A DNA stretch of 64,000 nt from Leptospira licerasiae serovar Varillal str. VAR 010 (GCF_000244755.1 NZ_AHOO02000005.1:1426001-1490000); one strand, 5' to 3'. Numbered from the stretch's first letter, positions 19,771-29,576 are shown. Made by a program: numbers and translations. The notes: a model not told the origin generated them from the letters alone.

Positions 19771-20283
19771 ATGTCCAGTTTCAAAAAAGTTCTCTCTTCT
19801 ATTAAAGAATATTTTGAACCTATTCCTAAGTTTGATGGAGAAAACGCGAATTTTAGGGAGGCAATCTATCTTTACTCTAAAAATCGTTCTGAAAAAAATT
19901 TAGAAAAACTTTCCGCAGAACTTACTAAGGCTTACTTTTTGATCCCTCATGCAGGCGCAGAAGCTGCGGCAAAAAAGGCAAAACCTAAAAAGAAAGCAGC
20001 TGCTAAAAAAAAGAAGAAAACTTCTCCAAAAAAAGGACCCGAACCTATTGTATTATTATATGTAAGCGATGAACGAGGTAGGGTCTTTCTACCTGCATTC
20101 TCCCATCCGTCTGAATCATTCCGTTATTTTAAAAAGGAGACTCCACTCGTTCCTATCACAGCGAAAGAATTATGGGCTTTAGGTCTACAGAACAAGGGGG
20201 TTTCCGGGGTAGCCATAGATCCGGGCTCTACGTTATGGTTGCTCTCCAGAGAACATTTGGAATTGTTGCAAAAAGAAAAATAA
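19771..20283 (+). CDS. SseB-like domain protein with a Lys/Ala-rich insert
   Basis: 170 residues. The outline NFREAIYLYSKNRSEKNLEKL, then AYFLIPHAG, PIVLLYVSDERGRVFLPAFSHP, and the end GVSGVAIDPGSTLWLLSREH resembles the SseB N-terminal domain (serine sensitivity/type III-linked proteins of unknown role). Between residues about 66 and 92 it is almost only Lys, Ala and Pro, written in DNA with long A runs, including A8 near 20008. It starts 1 base after nuoN and so is probably translated with the operon. A role in complex I is not shown by sequence. Confidence 0.6.
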   Translation: MSSFKKVLSSIKEYFEPIPKFDGENANFREAIYLYSKNRSEKNLEKLSAELTKAYFLIPHAGAEAAAKKAKPKKKAAAKKKKKTSPKKGPEPIVLLYVSDERGRVFLPAFSHPSESFRYFKKETPLVPITAKELWALGLQNKGVSGVAIDPGSTLWLLSREHLELLQKEK

Positions 20284-20308
20284 CCCTCTCCTTTTCGAAC
20301 GCAATCCA

Positions 20309-20929
20309 ATGTATTCTTCTTTTCGAATATATCCTTTTTACTTTCTTCCTTTATTCGTCCTCTTTGCGAACTGTATCATTGTTTCTAGATCGGAACTTTA
20401 TTCTCCTTCTACCTTAAATGAGGGAAAGGTATTAAAACATTATAAAAAAGTTTCCATTAAAGTGATTTATATCCCTGAAAAGGACGATCATGCTTATAAC
20501 CTGGAAGAGGAAGAACAGAAGAATAGGGAAGAAACTTGGACAGAACTTTTGGTTTCCGCCTATGAGGATTCAGGATTATTCCGAGAAGTGAGTACTTCTT
20601 CGGACGGAGATCTGAAAGTCCAAATTAAGATAGTGGAGTCTCAAGCGGAAGATAGGGGAATAGAATACGCATTTTCCAAGGGTTGGGGTTTTCGACCATA
20701 CAGAGAAGAAGGCTCGTTTGCTATGAGCACGGATTTTTACAATTCTAAAGGAGAACTTTTAGGTTCAGTAGACTTAACGGAAACGTATGACTACTATTAT
20801 CAGGTTCTCTTTATATTCCTTGCTCCCTTCTATTCTCCAGGAGGAGAATACGAAAGATTGGGACGTTTTATGGGGTTAAAAACTTTAGATAGGGCATTGT
20901 CTAAAGAAATTTTTATCCCCAAAAAATAA
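20309..20929 (+). CDS. Predicted lipoprotein of unknown function
   Basis: 206 residues. The N-terminus (YPFYFLPLFVLFANC) is a lipoprotein signal with the lipidated Cys at about residue 22 in the leptospiral style FANC. The mature part has KKVSIKVIYIPEKDDH, then a region DLKVQIKIVESQAEDRG and a hydrophobic stretch YYYQVLFIFLAPFYSPGG near residue 165-182 that may touch a membrane. This alternation resembles lipoproteins of unknown role common in spirochetes; I cannot name a family. Its 3' end overlaps the convergent MAPEG gene by 17 bases. Confidence 0.7.
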   Translation: MYSSFRIYPFYFLPLFVLFANCIIVSRSELYSPSTLNEGKVLKHYKKVSIKVIYIPEKDDHAYNLEEEEQKNREETWTELLVSAYEDSGLFREVSTSSDGDLKVQIKIVESQAEDRGIEYAFSKGWGFRPYREEGSFAMSTDFYNSKGELLGSVDLTETYDYYYQVLFIFLAPFYSPGGEYERLGRFMGLKTLDRALSKEIFIPKK

Positions 20930-21347
20930 TCTCTAAAAATTTTCTGAAATAATTTACCCAGATCCCAAACAAGATTAAATTGCTCGCCGCAAATATGGCC
21001 AATCTGTGAATAACGTTGTTATAGGTGAGATGGATTAGGCTATGTACGCTCCTAAATCCCACATAGATCCAAGATAATTGAAAATTTAACGGATCGTTAG
21101 AATTTGTTAGATACTGTATTAGGCAGATCAAATAGAACAATAATGGCATTTCCAATAAGTTCATATAGTTTCGGTTCGCGATAGTTACCCATTGGGGAAC
21201 ATTTTTGGATTCTCCAAACTTAAAATCGTCCGGGATTACTTTTCCATTAAAGCCTGCATAAAAACGTCGGATTGGGATTTGTAGTAATACGAAAAAAGTC
21301 AGTAGAGCTAACGCTCCGATCGGAAGAAGCCAATATTCTTTTTGCAT
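20913..21347 (-). CDS. MAPEG-family membrane protein
   Basis: 144 residues with four membrane helices. The family pattern is VTIANRNYMNLLEMPLLFYLICLIQYL (Arg-Asn and Glu of helix 2) and SWIYVGFRSVHSLIHLTYNNVIHRL. MAPEG proteins include microsomal glutathione transferases and leukotriene synthases; bacterial members often have no proven substrate. The arrangement here, with R-x3-E-x2 residues kept, suggests glutathione-type chemistry may be possible, but this is inference. It converges on the upstream lipoprotein gene with overlapping 3' ends, and there is no terminator between them. Confidence 0.85.
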   Translation of the reverse strand: MQKEYWLLPIGALALLTFFVLLQIPIRRFYAGFNGKVIPDDFKFGESKNVPQWVTIANRNYMNLLEMPLLFYLICLIQYLTNSNDPLNFQLSWIYVGFRSVHSLIHLTYNNVIHRLAIFAASNLILFGIWVNYFRKFLEIIFWG

Positions 21348-21507
21348 TTATGGACCTTTTGATCGAAAAGAATTTTATATGAAATAGTTTTGCTTTTTTA
21401 TCGGCAAGCAAAAGACGATAAATCTCATACGGTTTTCTTTTTCATTGACTCGTGGCGTTTCTTTGGTAAGTTAAATGCCCTTTCAATTCGTCTCTTACTT
21501 ATAAAAA

Positions 21508-24500
21508 ATGCGGGAATCACTCGAAAAGGCAGTTTATCGACAGGTACAATCCGATTGGGAAACCTTCCAATTTATCCAAACCGAAGGAATCGATGGAGTT
21601 TGGGCCTTGGATCTTTCGGATCAAACTCGATTTTGGATCAATCCCAAATTAAGATCCGTGCTTGGATTTCCCGAACAGGACCAAGATCTTGCTCCCCTTT
21701 CTTGGAAAGATATCTTTTCAAAAAACGATTACAAATTGATCGGTCTCCAGCTAGAAAAGGGTCCGGAATCTGCGACTCTTCCTGTCCGTTACAAAACTCT
21801 TTTTGGTTCAGAGGTAGAGACTGATACCAAACTTAAGATTTGGAAAGATCCAAACGGAAATCGTATATGTATCGGAGCGATCAAGATCGCAAAAGGATCG
21901 GAGTTACATTCCATGAAACTGGAATTGGATTTTCTATCCTTGATCAACGCTTTGCCGGATATGATCGGTTATTGGGATTCTAATCTGATCAATAGGCTTG
22001 CGAACGATGCATATCAAAATTGGTTCGGAATAGAGGCCAAAAAGATAGTCGGCTCGCACATGAAAGCCGTTCTGGGTGACGAGTTATTTAAATTAAATTT
22101 TCCTTATATTCAAGGGGTTTTGAAAGGTGAAACTCAATTATTTGAGAGAAAAATTCCTGCGCCCGACGGAGAAAGTTTTAGATATTCTTTGGCAAAATAC
22201 ATACCTGATTTTAGGAACGGGGAAGTAGTCGGTTTTTCCGTCATAGTGAGCGATATTTCAGAGCTTAAGAATGCGGAGACAGAAAATCTAAAACTGGCCC
22301 GAATCGTAGAAGCTTCCGACGACGCGATCATCGGGAAAAATCTAGATGGTACGATTAACTCTTGGAATCGAGGAGCAGAAAAGTTATTCGGCTACAGCTC
22401 AGATGAGATCTTAGGTTCTAATTTTGATCGATTGGTATCGAAAGAATCTAAGAATTCGGAATCCAAAATAAATCATAAAGTAATCTCCGAAAAAGAGACG
22501 GCTAATTTCGAATCGGTACGCAAGTCCAAGGGCGGCCATTCAATCGAAATGTCCATCACACTCTCGCCAATGTTCGATTCAGAAGGAAAGATTATCGGTT
22601 CTGCGGAAATCGCAAGAGATATCAGCGAAAGAAAAAGAATGGAGAGTTCGTTCAGGAGCGCTTTTGAATATTCAGCGATCGGAATGGCTATCCTGGATCC
22701 CGATGGAAAATGGATCCAGGTAAACGGGAATTTGATCAAACTGCTAGGGTATGATTGGGAAGAATTATCCAAACTCACTTTCACGGATATTACATATCCG
22801 GAGGATATCGGAAAGGACATACAGTTGCTCAAGGAAACCTTGGAAGGAAAACGATCCGGATATCATTTAGAAAAACGGTATATTAAGAAAAATGGAGAGA
22901 TTATTTGGATACTTCTCTCTGTTGCCTTGGTGCGCGATGCCGACGGACTCCCCAATCATTTTATCTCACAGATCATGGATATCGATGAGATCAAAAAAAC
23001 CGAAGGTCAATTGCGTCATGCCAAGGAACTTTTGGAACAAACGAATAAAATGGTTAAGATCGGCGCATGGGATATGGATCTTAAAACCGATCATCAAAAC
23101 TGGTCTGGCGTAACGAAAGAGATGTTCGAGGTTCCTGCCGATTTTGAGCCGGATAGTAAAGGTGCATTAAGATTTGTTAAAGAAGGTGAGAGCCGAAATA
23201 AGATTAAAGAATTGATAGGAAGACTCAAGACAATGGGCGAACCATACGATCTTGAGATTCAAATCGTTACTGCGAAAGGGAAAGAGCTCTGGGTTAGGAC
23301 CGTAGGAAACGCGGAATTTGAGAATGGAGAATGCGTCCGGATCTACGGTGCATTTTATGATATTGATAAAAGGAAAAAAGCGGAAATAGAACTATTCAGG
23401 GAAAAATCCAGATTATCCGCCTTTGTTGAGCACGCTCCTGCTGCGGTTGCTATGTTCGATACAGAGATCAAATATATCGCAGTAAGCGAAAGATGGTTAT
23501 CAGAATATCATTTGTCCGGAAAAAATATCATCGGCCTTTCCCATTACGAAGTATTCAGGAATATTTCCGAAGAATGGAGGAACATACACAGAAGATGTTT
23601 ATCCGGGGAAGTTCTAAAAAATGAAGAAGATATATGGAGGCCCGAGGGTTGGGAACATGATCAGTATCTTCGTTGGGAAGTAAGGCCTTGGTACCAGCTC
23701 GACGGTTCCATCGGTGGGATCATGATGTTCACTCAAGACATCACTGAAAGTTGTCTTCAGAGGGAAGAATTGAAAAAAGCTAAACTAGCTGCGGAACAAG
23801 CAAATAGAGCTAAGTCGGACTTCCTTGCGAATATGAGCCATGAGATCAGGACTCCATTGAACGGGATCATAGGATTCTCCGATCTTCTACTACGGACGTC
23901 TATGGATTCTACTCAGCATCAATATATGATGACCGTATTCCAGTCCGCAGAGTCGTTACTTGATATTATAAATGATATATTGGATTTTTCTAAGATAGAA
24001 GCAGGCAAGCTGGAACTGTCTTATGAAAAGACCAATCTTTTGGAACTTTGTGGCCAGATACTCAGCACGATTAAGTTTCAAGCACAGAAGAAAGGAATAG
24101 AAGTTATAGTAAATGTTGCCTGGGATGTGCCTAGGTTCGTAAAAGCGGACAGTGTAAGGCTTAGACAAATCATAGTGAATTTAGTTAGCAACTCCGTGAA
24201 ATTTACTAAAGAAGGTGAAATAGAATTTAAGATCGAACTCATCAATGTTATTTCCAAAACGGAGGGCAAATTTAGATTTTCAGTAAGAGATACTGGGATC
24301 GGTATTGCGCCTGATGCAAGAGATAAGATATTCGAAGCGTTCACCCAAGGCGATGTTTCTACGACTCGTAAGTTTGGAGGTACAGGATTAGGACTCACTA
24401 TCTCTAATAAACTTTTGTCGATGATGGGCAGTTCGCTTCAACTTAAGAGCGAATTGGGGAAAGGAAGTACATTTTATTTCGATTTAAAACTGAATATTTC

Positions 24501-25341
24501 AGAAATCGTTGGAGAAGACTGGATCAGGCTTCGTTCGATCAAAAAGATTTTAGTCGCAGATAAAAATCAAGAAAACATAAAATTAGTCGGAGAAATACTG
24601 TCTTTGCAAAATATTCCGGCTGACTTCTTCGAGAATGGAGAGGACGTGCTTCGCACTTTATCTAGCGGAAATAAATATGATATTATACTTATGGATTCTG
24701 AAATGCCAGAATGTTTGAAGCTGGTCCGAAAAATAAGAGAAGATATAAAGATCAAAAGTGAGGACCAGTCTATTATTTTGATGGTAAATCAGGAAGAAGC
24801 AGAATCTTTTATGGAGAAATACAGAAGAATGGGAATCCAGGAAGTAATTTCCAAACCGCTCCATATGCAGAAACTATTCAATATTCTCGCTAAAAATCAG
24901 ATCTTAAGGGAACCTTTCGTGTTTCCTCTAGATCGAAGAAGCCTGGAAGGAATTCCTAATAAAGAAAAAACCGCAACTGTCTTAATTGCAGAAGATAATT
25001 CCGTAAATATGATGCTTGCAAAAAGTATCGTTAAAAAGATTCTCCCCAAGGCAAATTGTATTGAAGCTCGGACTGGAAGAGAAGCGGTCGATATGTATCG
25101 AGAAATGTATCCTGATTTGATCTTCATGGATATTCAAATGCCCGAGATGAACGGATACGAGGCAACAAAGGCAATCCGTGCATTGGAAAAAAATGGGCGT
25201 AGGGTCCCAATCGTTGCAGTGACCGCCGGTATTGTCGCAGGTGAAAGAGAAAGATGTATGGAAGCTGGAATGGATGATTATATTAGCAAGCCAGCTGTCA
25301 AAGCTGATTTTTCCAGGATTATCTTTCGTTGGATGAATTGA
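21508..25341 (+). CDS. Hybrid sensor histidine kinase with about six PAS domains and two receivers
   Basis: 1277 residues with no membrane helix, so a cytoplasmic sensor. Six PAS-like segments fill residues about 15-755 (e.g. ASDDAIIGKNLDGTINSWNR, AFEYSAIGMAILDPDGKWIQ, FVEHAPAAVAMFDTEIKYIA), several followed by PAC ends such as DISERKRMES. The phosphoacceptor His is in DFLANMSHEIRTPLNG (about 777), then the ATPase with N (VNLVSNSVKFT), G1 (DTGIGIAPDARDKIFEAF) and G2 (GGTGLGLTIS). Receiver 1 (about 1011-1125) reads VADKNQ where an acidic pair is expected, so it may be impaired, though ILMDSEMPE keeps the Asp. Receiver 2 (about 1156-1275) is complete: IAEDN, FMDIQMPEMNGYEA, ISKP. No output domain; it must pass phosphate elsewhere. 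PAS sensing could be redox or ligand. Confidence 0.95.
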   Translation: MRESLEKAVYRQVQSDWETFQFIQTEGIDGVWALDLSDQTRFWINPKLRSVLGFPEQDQDLAPLSWKDIFSKNDYKLIGLQLEKGPESATLPVRYKTLFGSEVETDTKLKIWKDPNGNRICIGAIKIAKGSELHSMKLELDFLSLINALPDMIGYWDSNLINRLANDAYQNWFGIEAKKIVGSHMKAVLGDELFKLNFPYIQGVLKGETQLFERKIPAPDGESFRYSLAKYIPDFRNGEVVGFSVIVSDISELKNAETENLKLARIVEASDDAIIGKNLDGTINSWNRGAEKLFGYSSDEILGSNFDRLVSKESKNSESKINHKVISEKETANFESVRKSKGGHSIEMSITLSPMFDSEGKIIGSAEIARDISERKRMESSFRSAFEYSAIGMAILDPDGKWIQVNGNLIKLLGYDWEELSKLTFTDITYPEDIGKDIQLLKETLEGKRSGYHLEKRYIKKNGEIIWILLSVALVRDADGLPNHFISQIMDIDEIKKTEGQLRHAKELLEQTNKMVKIGAWDMDLKTDHQNWSGVTKEMFEVPADFEPDSKGALRFVKEGESRNKIKELIGRLKTMGEPYDLEIQIVTAKGKELWVRTVGNAEFENGECVRIYGAFYDIDKRKKAEIELFREKSRLSAFVEHAPAAVAMFDTEIKYIAVSERWLSEYHLSGKNIIGLSHYEVFRNISEEWRNIHRRCLSGEVLKNEEDIWRPEGWEHDQYLRWEVRPWYQLDGSIGGIMMFTQDITESCLQREELKKAKLAAEQANRAKSDFLANMSHEIRTPLNGIIGFSDLLLRTSMDSTQHQYMMTVFQSAESLLDIINDILDFSKIEAGKLELSYEKTNLLELCGQILSTIKFQAQKKGIEVIVNVAWDVPRFVKADSVRLRQIIVNLVSNSVKFTKEGEIEFKIELINVISKTEGKFRFSVRDTGIGIAPDARDKIFEAFTQGDVSTTRKFGGTGLGLTISNKLLSMMGSSLQLKSELGKGSTFYFDLKLNISEIVGEDWIRLRSIKKILVADKNQENIKLVGEILSLQNIPADFFENGEDVLRTLSSGNKYDIILMDSEMPECLKLVRKIREDIKIKSEDQSIILMVNQEEAESFMEKYRRMGIQEVISKPLHMQKLFNILAKNQILREPFVFPLDRRSLEGIPNKEKTATVLIAEDNSVNMMLAKSIVKKILPKANCIEARTGREAVDMYREMYPDLIFMDIQMPEMNGYEATKAIRALEKNGRRVPIVAVTAGIVAGERERCMEAGMDDYISKPAVKADFSRIIFRWMN

Positions 25342-25347
25342 TTGTCC

Positions 25348-26511
25348 CTAAAAGATCCTGATCATTTTCCAATAGGTCCAAGATCTTAAGATCCATTCCA
25401 TAGGACCTAAAGAAAAAGTTCTTTTCCAAACTAAAGAGAATGTTCCGAAAAAAATCCAAATAGGAACGGTTAATAGTAAAACAATATAACTGCCGATCTG
25501 ATCGAAATAACCTAGTCCCCAGCCGCAAAAGATCCAGGTACAGACCAAGGATTCGCCTAAATAACAAGTTAAAGAGAGTTTTCCCATTGTCTCAAACCAG
25601 ATTCGATCCGTATAACTTTTTCCAGAATTGTAATAATTTCCGAGCAAATACACATAACAGAATGTGAGCGCCGGCGCGCTGAAAGTATCCGAGATCGCAT
25701 AGAGAATTTTTAAAGATATACTTTGGTTTTCCGGAAGAACATGACGAGAATGTAATGTATACAATAGATTTCCTAAAATCCCGAATATTAACGCCCAGGG
25801 AAAAACCCTTTTGAATCCGGGCCTTATCTTTTCCCAATCCGTAAAAAGCGAATTTTTAGCCGCATAAAAACCTAGGCAGAACATAGAGAACACCGTCGGC
25901 CATTGGTAAAATACCAAAAAAGGAGCGGAAAGAATCGTATCCTTTGTCCTTTGCATGTTGCTTTCCCAGAAGCCGCCCAAATATGCCTTTCTACTTTCTT
26001 CCAATAAACGGGGAAGACTTGCCTCTAATTGAGATTTCAATTCTCCTTCCGCCATACTCATTCCTATTCTGCAAAACATGGCGATTACCAAACAAAATAG
26101 AGAAAGCCTTAATAGCCAGGACGAGGATTTGTTTCTCAAAAACCAAAGCAAGGCGCCCAAGATCGAATAGGAAAGTAGAATGTCTCCTATGAATAGGAAG
26201 ATTCCGTGCAGAAATCCTAATATTCCTAAACCTAATATTCTTCTGAAATATCGGGATTTTGAATCCGTTTCAGTATTATTCTCTAACTGGATAAAGAATC
26301 CGTAACCGAATAAAAAAGAGAACAACACGTAAAACTTTGATTCAAAGAAGAAAGCTACAATCCAAGAACCTATGGAATCCAATAGGGTGGAATTTTCTCC
26401 AAAAGAGGCGACCAGATACATCGGTTTGGAAAAATAAGGAAGATTTACTGCGAGTATACCTAACAGCGCAAATCCTCTTAAGAAGTCGATGAATCCGATC
26501 CTGTTCTTCAT
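25348..26511 (-). CDS. DUF418 (YeiB-like) membrane protein
   Basis: 387 residues with about ten membrane helices. It opens RIGFIDFLRGFALLGILAVN, the YeiB/DUF418 hallmark (R-x-x-x-x-D-x-x-R-G), and ends with the DUF418 region FETMGKLSLTCYLGESLV and SLGPMEWILRSWTYWK. The family is related to acyltransferase-3-like and HGSNAT-type membrane proteins but has no assigned reaction. It starts 9 bases downstream of the MFS gene on the same strand and probably shares its transcript. The stop is 6 bases from that of the convergent hybrid kinase. Confidence 0.88.
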   Translation of the reverse strand: MKNRIGFIDFLRGFALLGILAVNLPYFSKPMYLVASFGENSTLLDSIGSWIVAFFFESKFYVLFSFLFGYGFFIQLENNTETDSKSRYFRRILGLGILGFLHGIFLFIGDILLSYSILGALLWFLRNKSSSWLLRLSLFCLVIAMFCRIGMSMAEGELKSQLEASLPRLLEESRKAYLGGFWESNMQRTKDTILSAPFLVFYQWPTVFSMFCLGFYAAKNSLFTDWEKIRPGFKRVFPWALIFGILGNLLYTLHSRHVLPENQSISLKILYAISDTFSAPALTFCYVYLLGNYYNSGKSYTDRIWFETMGKLSLTCYLGESLVCTWIFCGWGLGYFDQIGSYIVLLLTVPIWIFFGTFSLVWKRTFSLGPMEWILRSWTYWKMIRIF

Positions 26512-26520
26512 ATTCTTTTT

Positions 26521-27849
26521 TTAATGTTCCGGTTTCCAGTTCCAGGTGAACGCAAGTAGGATTATAGCCAAGATTGCAGAGAGAAATATTATGGATATAG
26601 AATATTCCCAGCGAAACCAAGGGAAAGAACTCATCCATCCTAAACCTTTGGAGAGTGCGGTTCTTCCTAAATAACCGAATAGTCCGATAAATCCAGCAGC
26701 TGTCCCTACAGCCTTTTTCGAGGTGAAGTCCAATCCGGCTACCCCCAATAACATGACAGGAGGATAAATAAAAAATCCGACCACGCCGAATAGGGTAAGA
26801 TCCGCCCACAAGTATCCGGATGGGATTAGTAATATTCCGAATAATGCGAATAAGATGGGAAACATACAGACTAAACTGACTAATCCTCTTTTTCCTCCCA
26901 CCTTGTCGGAATACCAACCGACAAGCAATGTGGAACCTATTCCTGCAAATTCATAGATCAGGGTGCTGACTCCTCCATTTTCTAAACTCGCTCCTTTAGC
27001 GAATTTTAGATAAGAAGGTCCCCAATCGGTGAGACTGTACCTTACGACATAAACGAAAAAATTCGCTATGGCAAAAACCCAGATATACTTATTTAAAAGC
27101 ACCAAATCTATAAAAATTTCCTTAAAGCTAAGTTCTCTCTCAGATTCGGAAACTTTTGCAGAGTCGGTTTCCGTTCCGGTATACTCTTCAATGGAGGGAA
27201 GTCCAACAGATTGAGGGGTATCTAATAATCTAAAATACAAATAGATCGCAGTTAAGAACGAAAGTGCAGCAGGGATATAAAATGCGTTTCTCCATCCGAA
27301 CCAGGAAGCGCTATAAGCTGCAATCACTCCGACCAATCCGCCTCCCACGTTATGCGCGATATTCCAGACTGCGAATTTTTCTCCTCTTTCCTTAACGGAA
27401 AACCAGTGACCTAAGGATCTTCCGCAAGGAGGCCAGCCCATCCCCTGGAATAAGCCGTTCAATCCCCATAAAATCAAATGTGTTTGATAATCGGAAGAAG
27501 CTCCGAAACATATATTACAAATTCCTGTTAGAATAAGACCTAAAGGCATGAAGATCTTAGGATTACTTCTATCCGACAGGGCTCCCATTAGGAATTTCCC
27601 GATCCCGTAAGAGATAGCGGTGATAGCTAAAATATTTCCGATCTGTTCTTGGGAATAAGAGAGCGCTTGGCCGATTTCCTTGGAGACTACCGGAAAATTG
27701 TTCCGCACGGTATAAAAAACCGAATATCCTAAGAATGTGGCTTCTAAAATTCTCCAGCGAAACTTTGGATAAAGGGAACTGATCTCCGATTCGGAGCGTA
27801 ATGGTTTTGGGGGGCTAGGTAGAATCCAGGACAATAGACCTTTTCTCAT
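26521..27849 (-). CDS. MFS transporter of the organophosphate:phosphate antiporter type (GlpT/UhpC-like)
   Basis: 442 residues with 12 membrane helices. The pattern [25 protein letters not shown] in helix 1, the helix 2-3 loop [21 protein letters not shown] and the helix 4-5 region [30 protein letters not shown] are marks of the OPA family (GlpT, UhpT, UhpC, G6PT). Members exchange sugar or glycerol phosphates for phosphate, while UhpC-like members act as sensors. The substrate cannot be told from sequence. It probably leads a two-gene transcript with the DUF418 gene. Confidence 0.88.
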   Translation of the reverse strand: MRKGLLSWILPSPPKPLRSESEISSLYPKFRWRILEATFLGYSVFYTVRNNFPVVSKEIGQALSYSQEQIGNILAITAISYGIGKFLMGALSDRSNPKIFMPLGLILTGICNICFGASSDYQTHLILWGLNGLFQGMGWPPCGRSLGHWFSVKERGEKFAVWNIAHNVGGGLVGVIAAYSASWFGWRNAFYIPAALSFLTAIYLYFRLLDTPQSVGLPSIEEYTGTETDSAKVSESERELSFKEIFIDLVLLNKYIWVFAIANFFVYVVRYSLTDWGPSYLKFAKGASLENGGVSTLIYEFAGIGSTLLVGWYSDKVGGKRGLVSLVCMFPILFALFGILLIPSGYLWADLTLFGVVGFFIYPPVMLLGVAGLDFTSKKAVGTAAGFIGLFGYLGRTALSKGLGWMSSFPWFRWEYSISIIFLSAILAIILLAFTWNWKPEH

Positions 27850-27897
27850 CGATCGGGAAGAATGATCGTATCTACATTAAGCACAAGTAGAATTTGA

Positions 27898-28818
27898 TCA
27901 AAAATGTCTAAATCCGGATTCTTTGGGAGAGTAAGGTTTTCCTTCGTAAGAGTATTTTACCTGAGGAAATTCGCCTTTTTCCAAAGCGAAAACAGTCCCG
28001 ATCTTACGAATAGATATCCCCTCCCAAAAAGGAGGTAATTCTTCCGGAGATAAAAATACGAGTTCTAATTCTTCGCCTGAAGTTAAAACTCCTTCTATCC
28101 CGATCGCTTCTTTTACTCCGTTCTCGAAAGGGAGTTTATCCAGATCTAACTCTATCTTAACGCCGGAGGATTTAGCTAATTTGAATACATCTTGTTTGAG
28201 TCCGTCTGTCAGATCCATTCCCGCATGTATTTTGTTTTTTGAATATAAGGAACGACTTAAGTTTAGCCTGGATTTAGGTCTTAAATGTCTATCTAGGGCG
28301 ATTTTTTTGACTTCCGGTGAAAGGGAAATATGGGCGCCTTCTAATATTTTATAACCTAGAAGGGAAGCTCCTATATGACCGCTTAAATATACATTATCTC
28401 CCGGCTTGCCCCCCTTTCTGTCTACAGGATAGCTTGATTTTCCTAATAGAGTTAAAGTTAAGTTCAACTCCTGCGTTCTATATGTATCTCCTCCACACAG
28501 TTCTATTTCATATGAGTTTAAGGCTTTCTTAAATGAATCGATAAACGGCTCTAAAAATTCTTTTCGATTGCAGGAAGGGGAAAGTCCGAAATTGAAAAAC
28601 GCCTTTTGGGGTGTTCCGTTAGCCGCCGCTATATCCGATACGTTAACTTCCACCAACTTGTTTGCTAAATCTTCGGGACGACTCCAGTCCAAACGGAAAT
28701 GAGTTCCTTCTGCTATCGTATCCGTAGTGATTAAGTTGCCTTCTTTGTCCGAATAACAGTCGTTTTCCTGTTCTTTGCCGGGAGGATATAAGGAGGAGAT
28801 GAGTTCTTCTTCGTTCAA
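27898..28818 (-). CDS. thiL: Thiamine-monophosphate kinase
   Basis: 306 residues. ThiL phosphorylates thiamine monophosphate to thiamine diphosphate with ATP, the last step of cofactor synthesis, relevant to the ThDP enzyme in this window. Marks are NLITTDTIAEGTHFRLDWS, NVSDIAAANGTPQKAFFNFG, CGGDTYRTQELNLTLTLLG and GMDLTDGLKQDVFKLAKSSG, giving the AIR-synthase-like metal and ATP sites. The start is a TTG, supported by AGGAAAG five bases before it and by the family N-terminus. It diverges from the YceI gene. Confidence 0.93.
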   Translation of the reverse strand: MNEEELISSLYPPGKEQENDCYSDKEGNLITTDTIAEGTHFRLDWSRPEDLANKLVEVNVSDIAAANGTPQKAFFNFGLSPSCNRKEFLEPFIDSFKKALNSYEIELCGGDTYRTQELNLTLTLLGKSSYPVDRKGGKPGDNVYLSGHIGASLLGYKILEGAHISLSPEVKKIALDRHLRPKSRLNLSRSLYSKNKIHAGMDLTDGLKQDVFKLAKSSGVKIELDLDKLPFENGVKEAIGIEGVLTSGEELELVFLSPEELPPFWEGISIRKIGTVFALEKGEFPQVKYSYEGKPYSPKESGFRHF

Positions 28819-28876
28819 GTGCTTTCCTATATCTAAAAATCTTGACTTTGTTTTATTTCAACCCTAGTATAAGTCC

Positions 28877-29521
28877 ATGAAATCACGTATAAATTCTTTT
28901 TATCAATCCGCACTGATTTTTTCAGTATTCTCCCTTGCGGGAAGTTTGCAATTCAATTCGTTATCCGCTGAAACTTCTTGCAAATATTCCGTGAGCCAAG
29001 ACGCAACCGCTTTGGAATGGAAAGCTTTTAAGTTCACTGAAAAAACCGGAGTAGGTGGCAAGTTTGCTAAAGTAACTATTTCTGGATCGAAATCTACAGC
29101 TAATGTTCCGGACGCTTTAAAAGGATTAAAATTCTCCATCGATCCGATGGACTTGGACAGTGGAAACGCGGAAAGAGATCCTAAGATCAAGGGTGCATTT
29201 TTCGGAAATTTAAAGAAGAGCGGAAAGATACAAGGATCAGTATCTTCCGCGAAATTAGAAGCGGATGGTAAGTCGGGAACAGGGGTGGTAAAACTTGTTT
29301 GGAATGGAGTAAGTAAAGATGTTCCTTTACAGTTTACTTTAGCCGGAGATGTTTTAGAAGCAAAAGGTTCTTTGGATGTAAATAATTGGAATGCAAGTAA
29401 GGCTTTGGCTGCGTTGAACGCGGTTTGTAACGATCTACATAAGGGTAAAGACGGTAAATCCGTGCTTTGGCCGGATGTGGAGATCACTATCAAATCTACT
29501 TTAAAGAAAGATTGTAAATAA
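28877..29521 (+). CDS. YceI-family periplasmic lipid-binding-like protein
   Basis: 214 residues. A signal peptide (SALIFSVFSLAGSLQFNSLSA) precedes the lipocalin-like domain. YceI proteins bind isoprenoid chains or other amphiphiles in an eight-stranded barrel. Family pattern: TALEWKAFKFTEKTGVGGKF, FSIDPMDLDSGNAERDPKI, FGNLKKSGKIQG and KDVPLQFTLAGDVLEAKGSLDVNNW. Two Cys (near residues 35 and 183) and the terminal CK may form disulfides in the periplasm. A weak hairpin terminator follows. Confidence 0.92.
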   Translation: MKSRINSFYQSALIFSVFSLAGSLQFNSLSAETSCKYSVSQDATALEWKAFKFTEKTGVGGKFAKVTISGSKSTANVPDALKGLKFSIDPMDLDSGNAERDPKIKGAFFGNLKKSGKIQGSVSSAKLEADGKSGTGVVKLVWNGVSKDVPLQFTLAGDVLEAKGSLDVNNWNASKALAALNAVCNDLHKGKDGKSVLWPDVEITIKSTLKKDCK

Positions 29522-29530
29522 GATTGAAAA

Positions 29531-29554
29531 GCGGGGAGAATCAATTTGCCCCGC
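29531..29554 (+). terminator. Weak hairpin terminator after the YceI gene
   Basis: Six-base perfect arms GCGGGG and CCCCGC around a 12-base loop, 9 bases after the stop codon. The downstream sequence (GTATTATAAATA) is AT-rich without a true T-run, so stopping may be partial. Confidence 0.5.
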
Positions 29555-29576
29555 GTATTATAAATATAGAATGTAT

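Noticed and set aside
21390..21824. 144-codon open frame overlapping the start of the hybrid kinase in another frame
   Set aside because: Contains many Arg/Ser residues as out-of-frame reads do; the kinase frame from 21508 is clearly coding.
25341..25348. Terminator between the hybrid kinase and DUF418 genes
   Set aside because: Only 6 bases separate the two stop codons and no hairpin with a T-run could be formed there.
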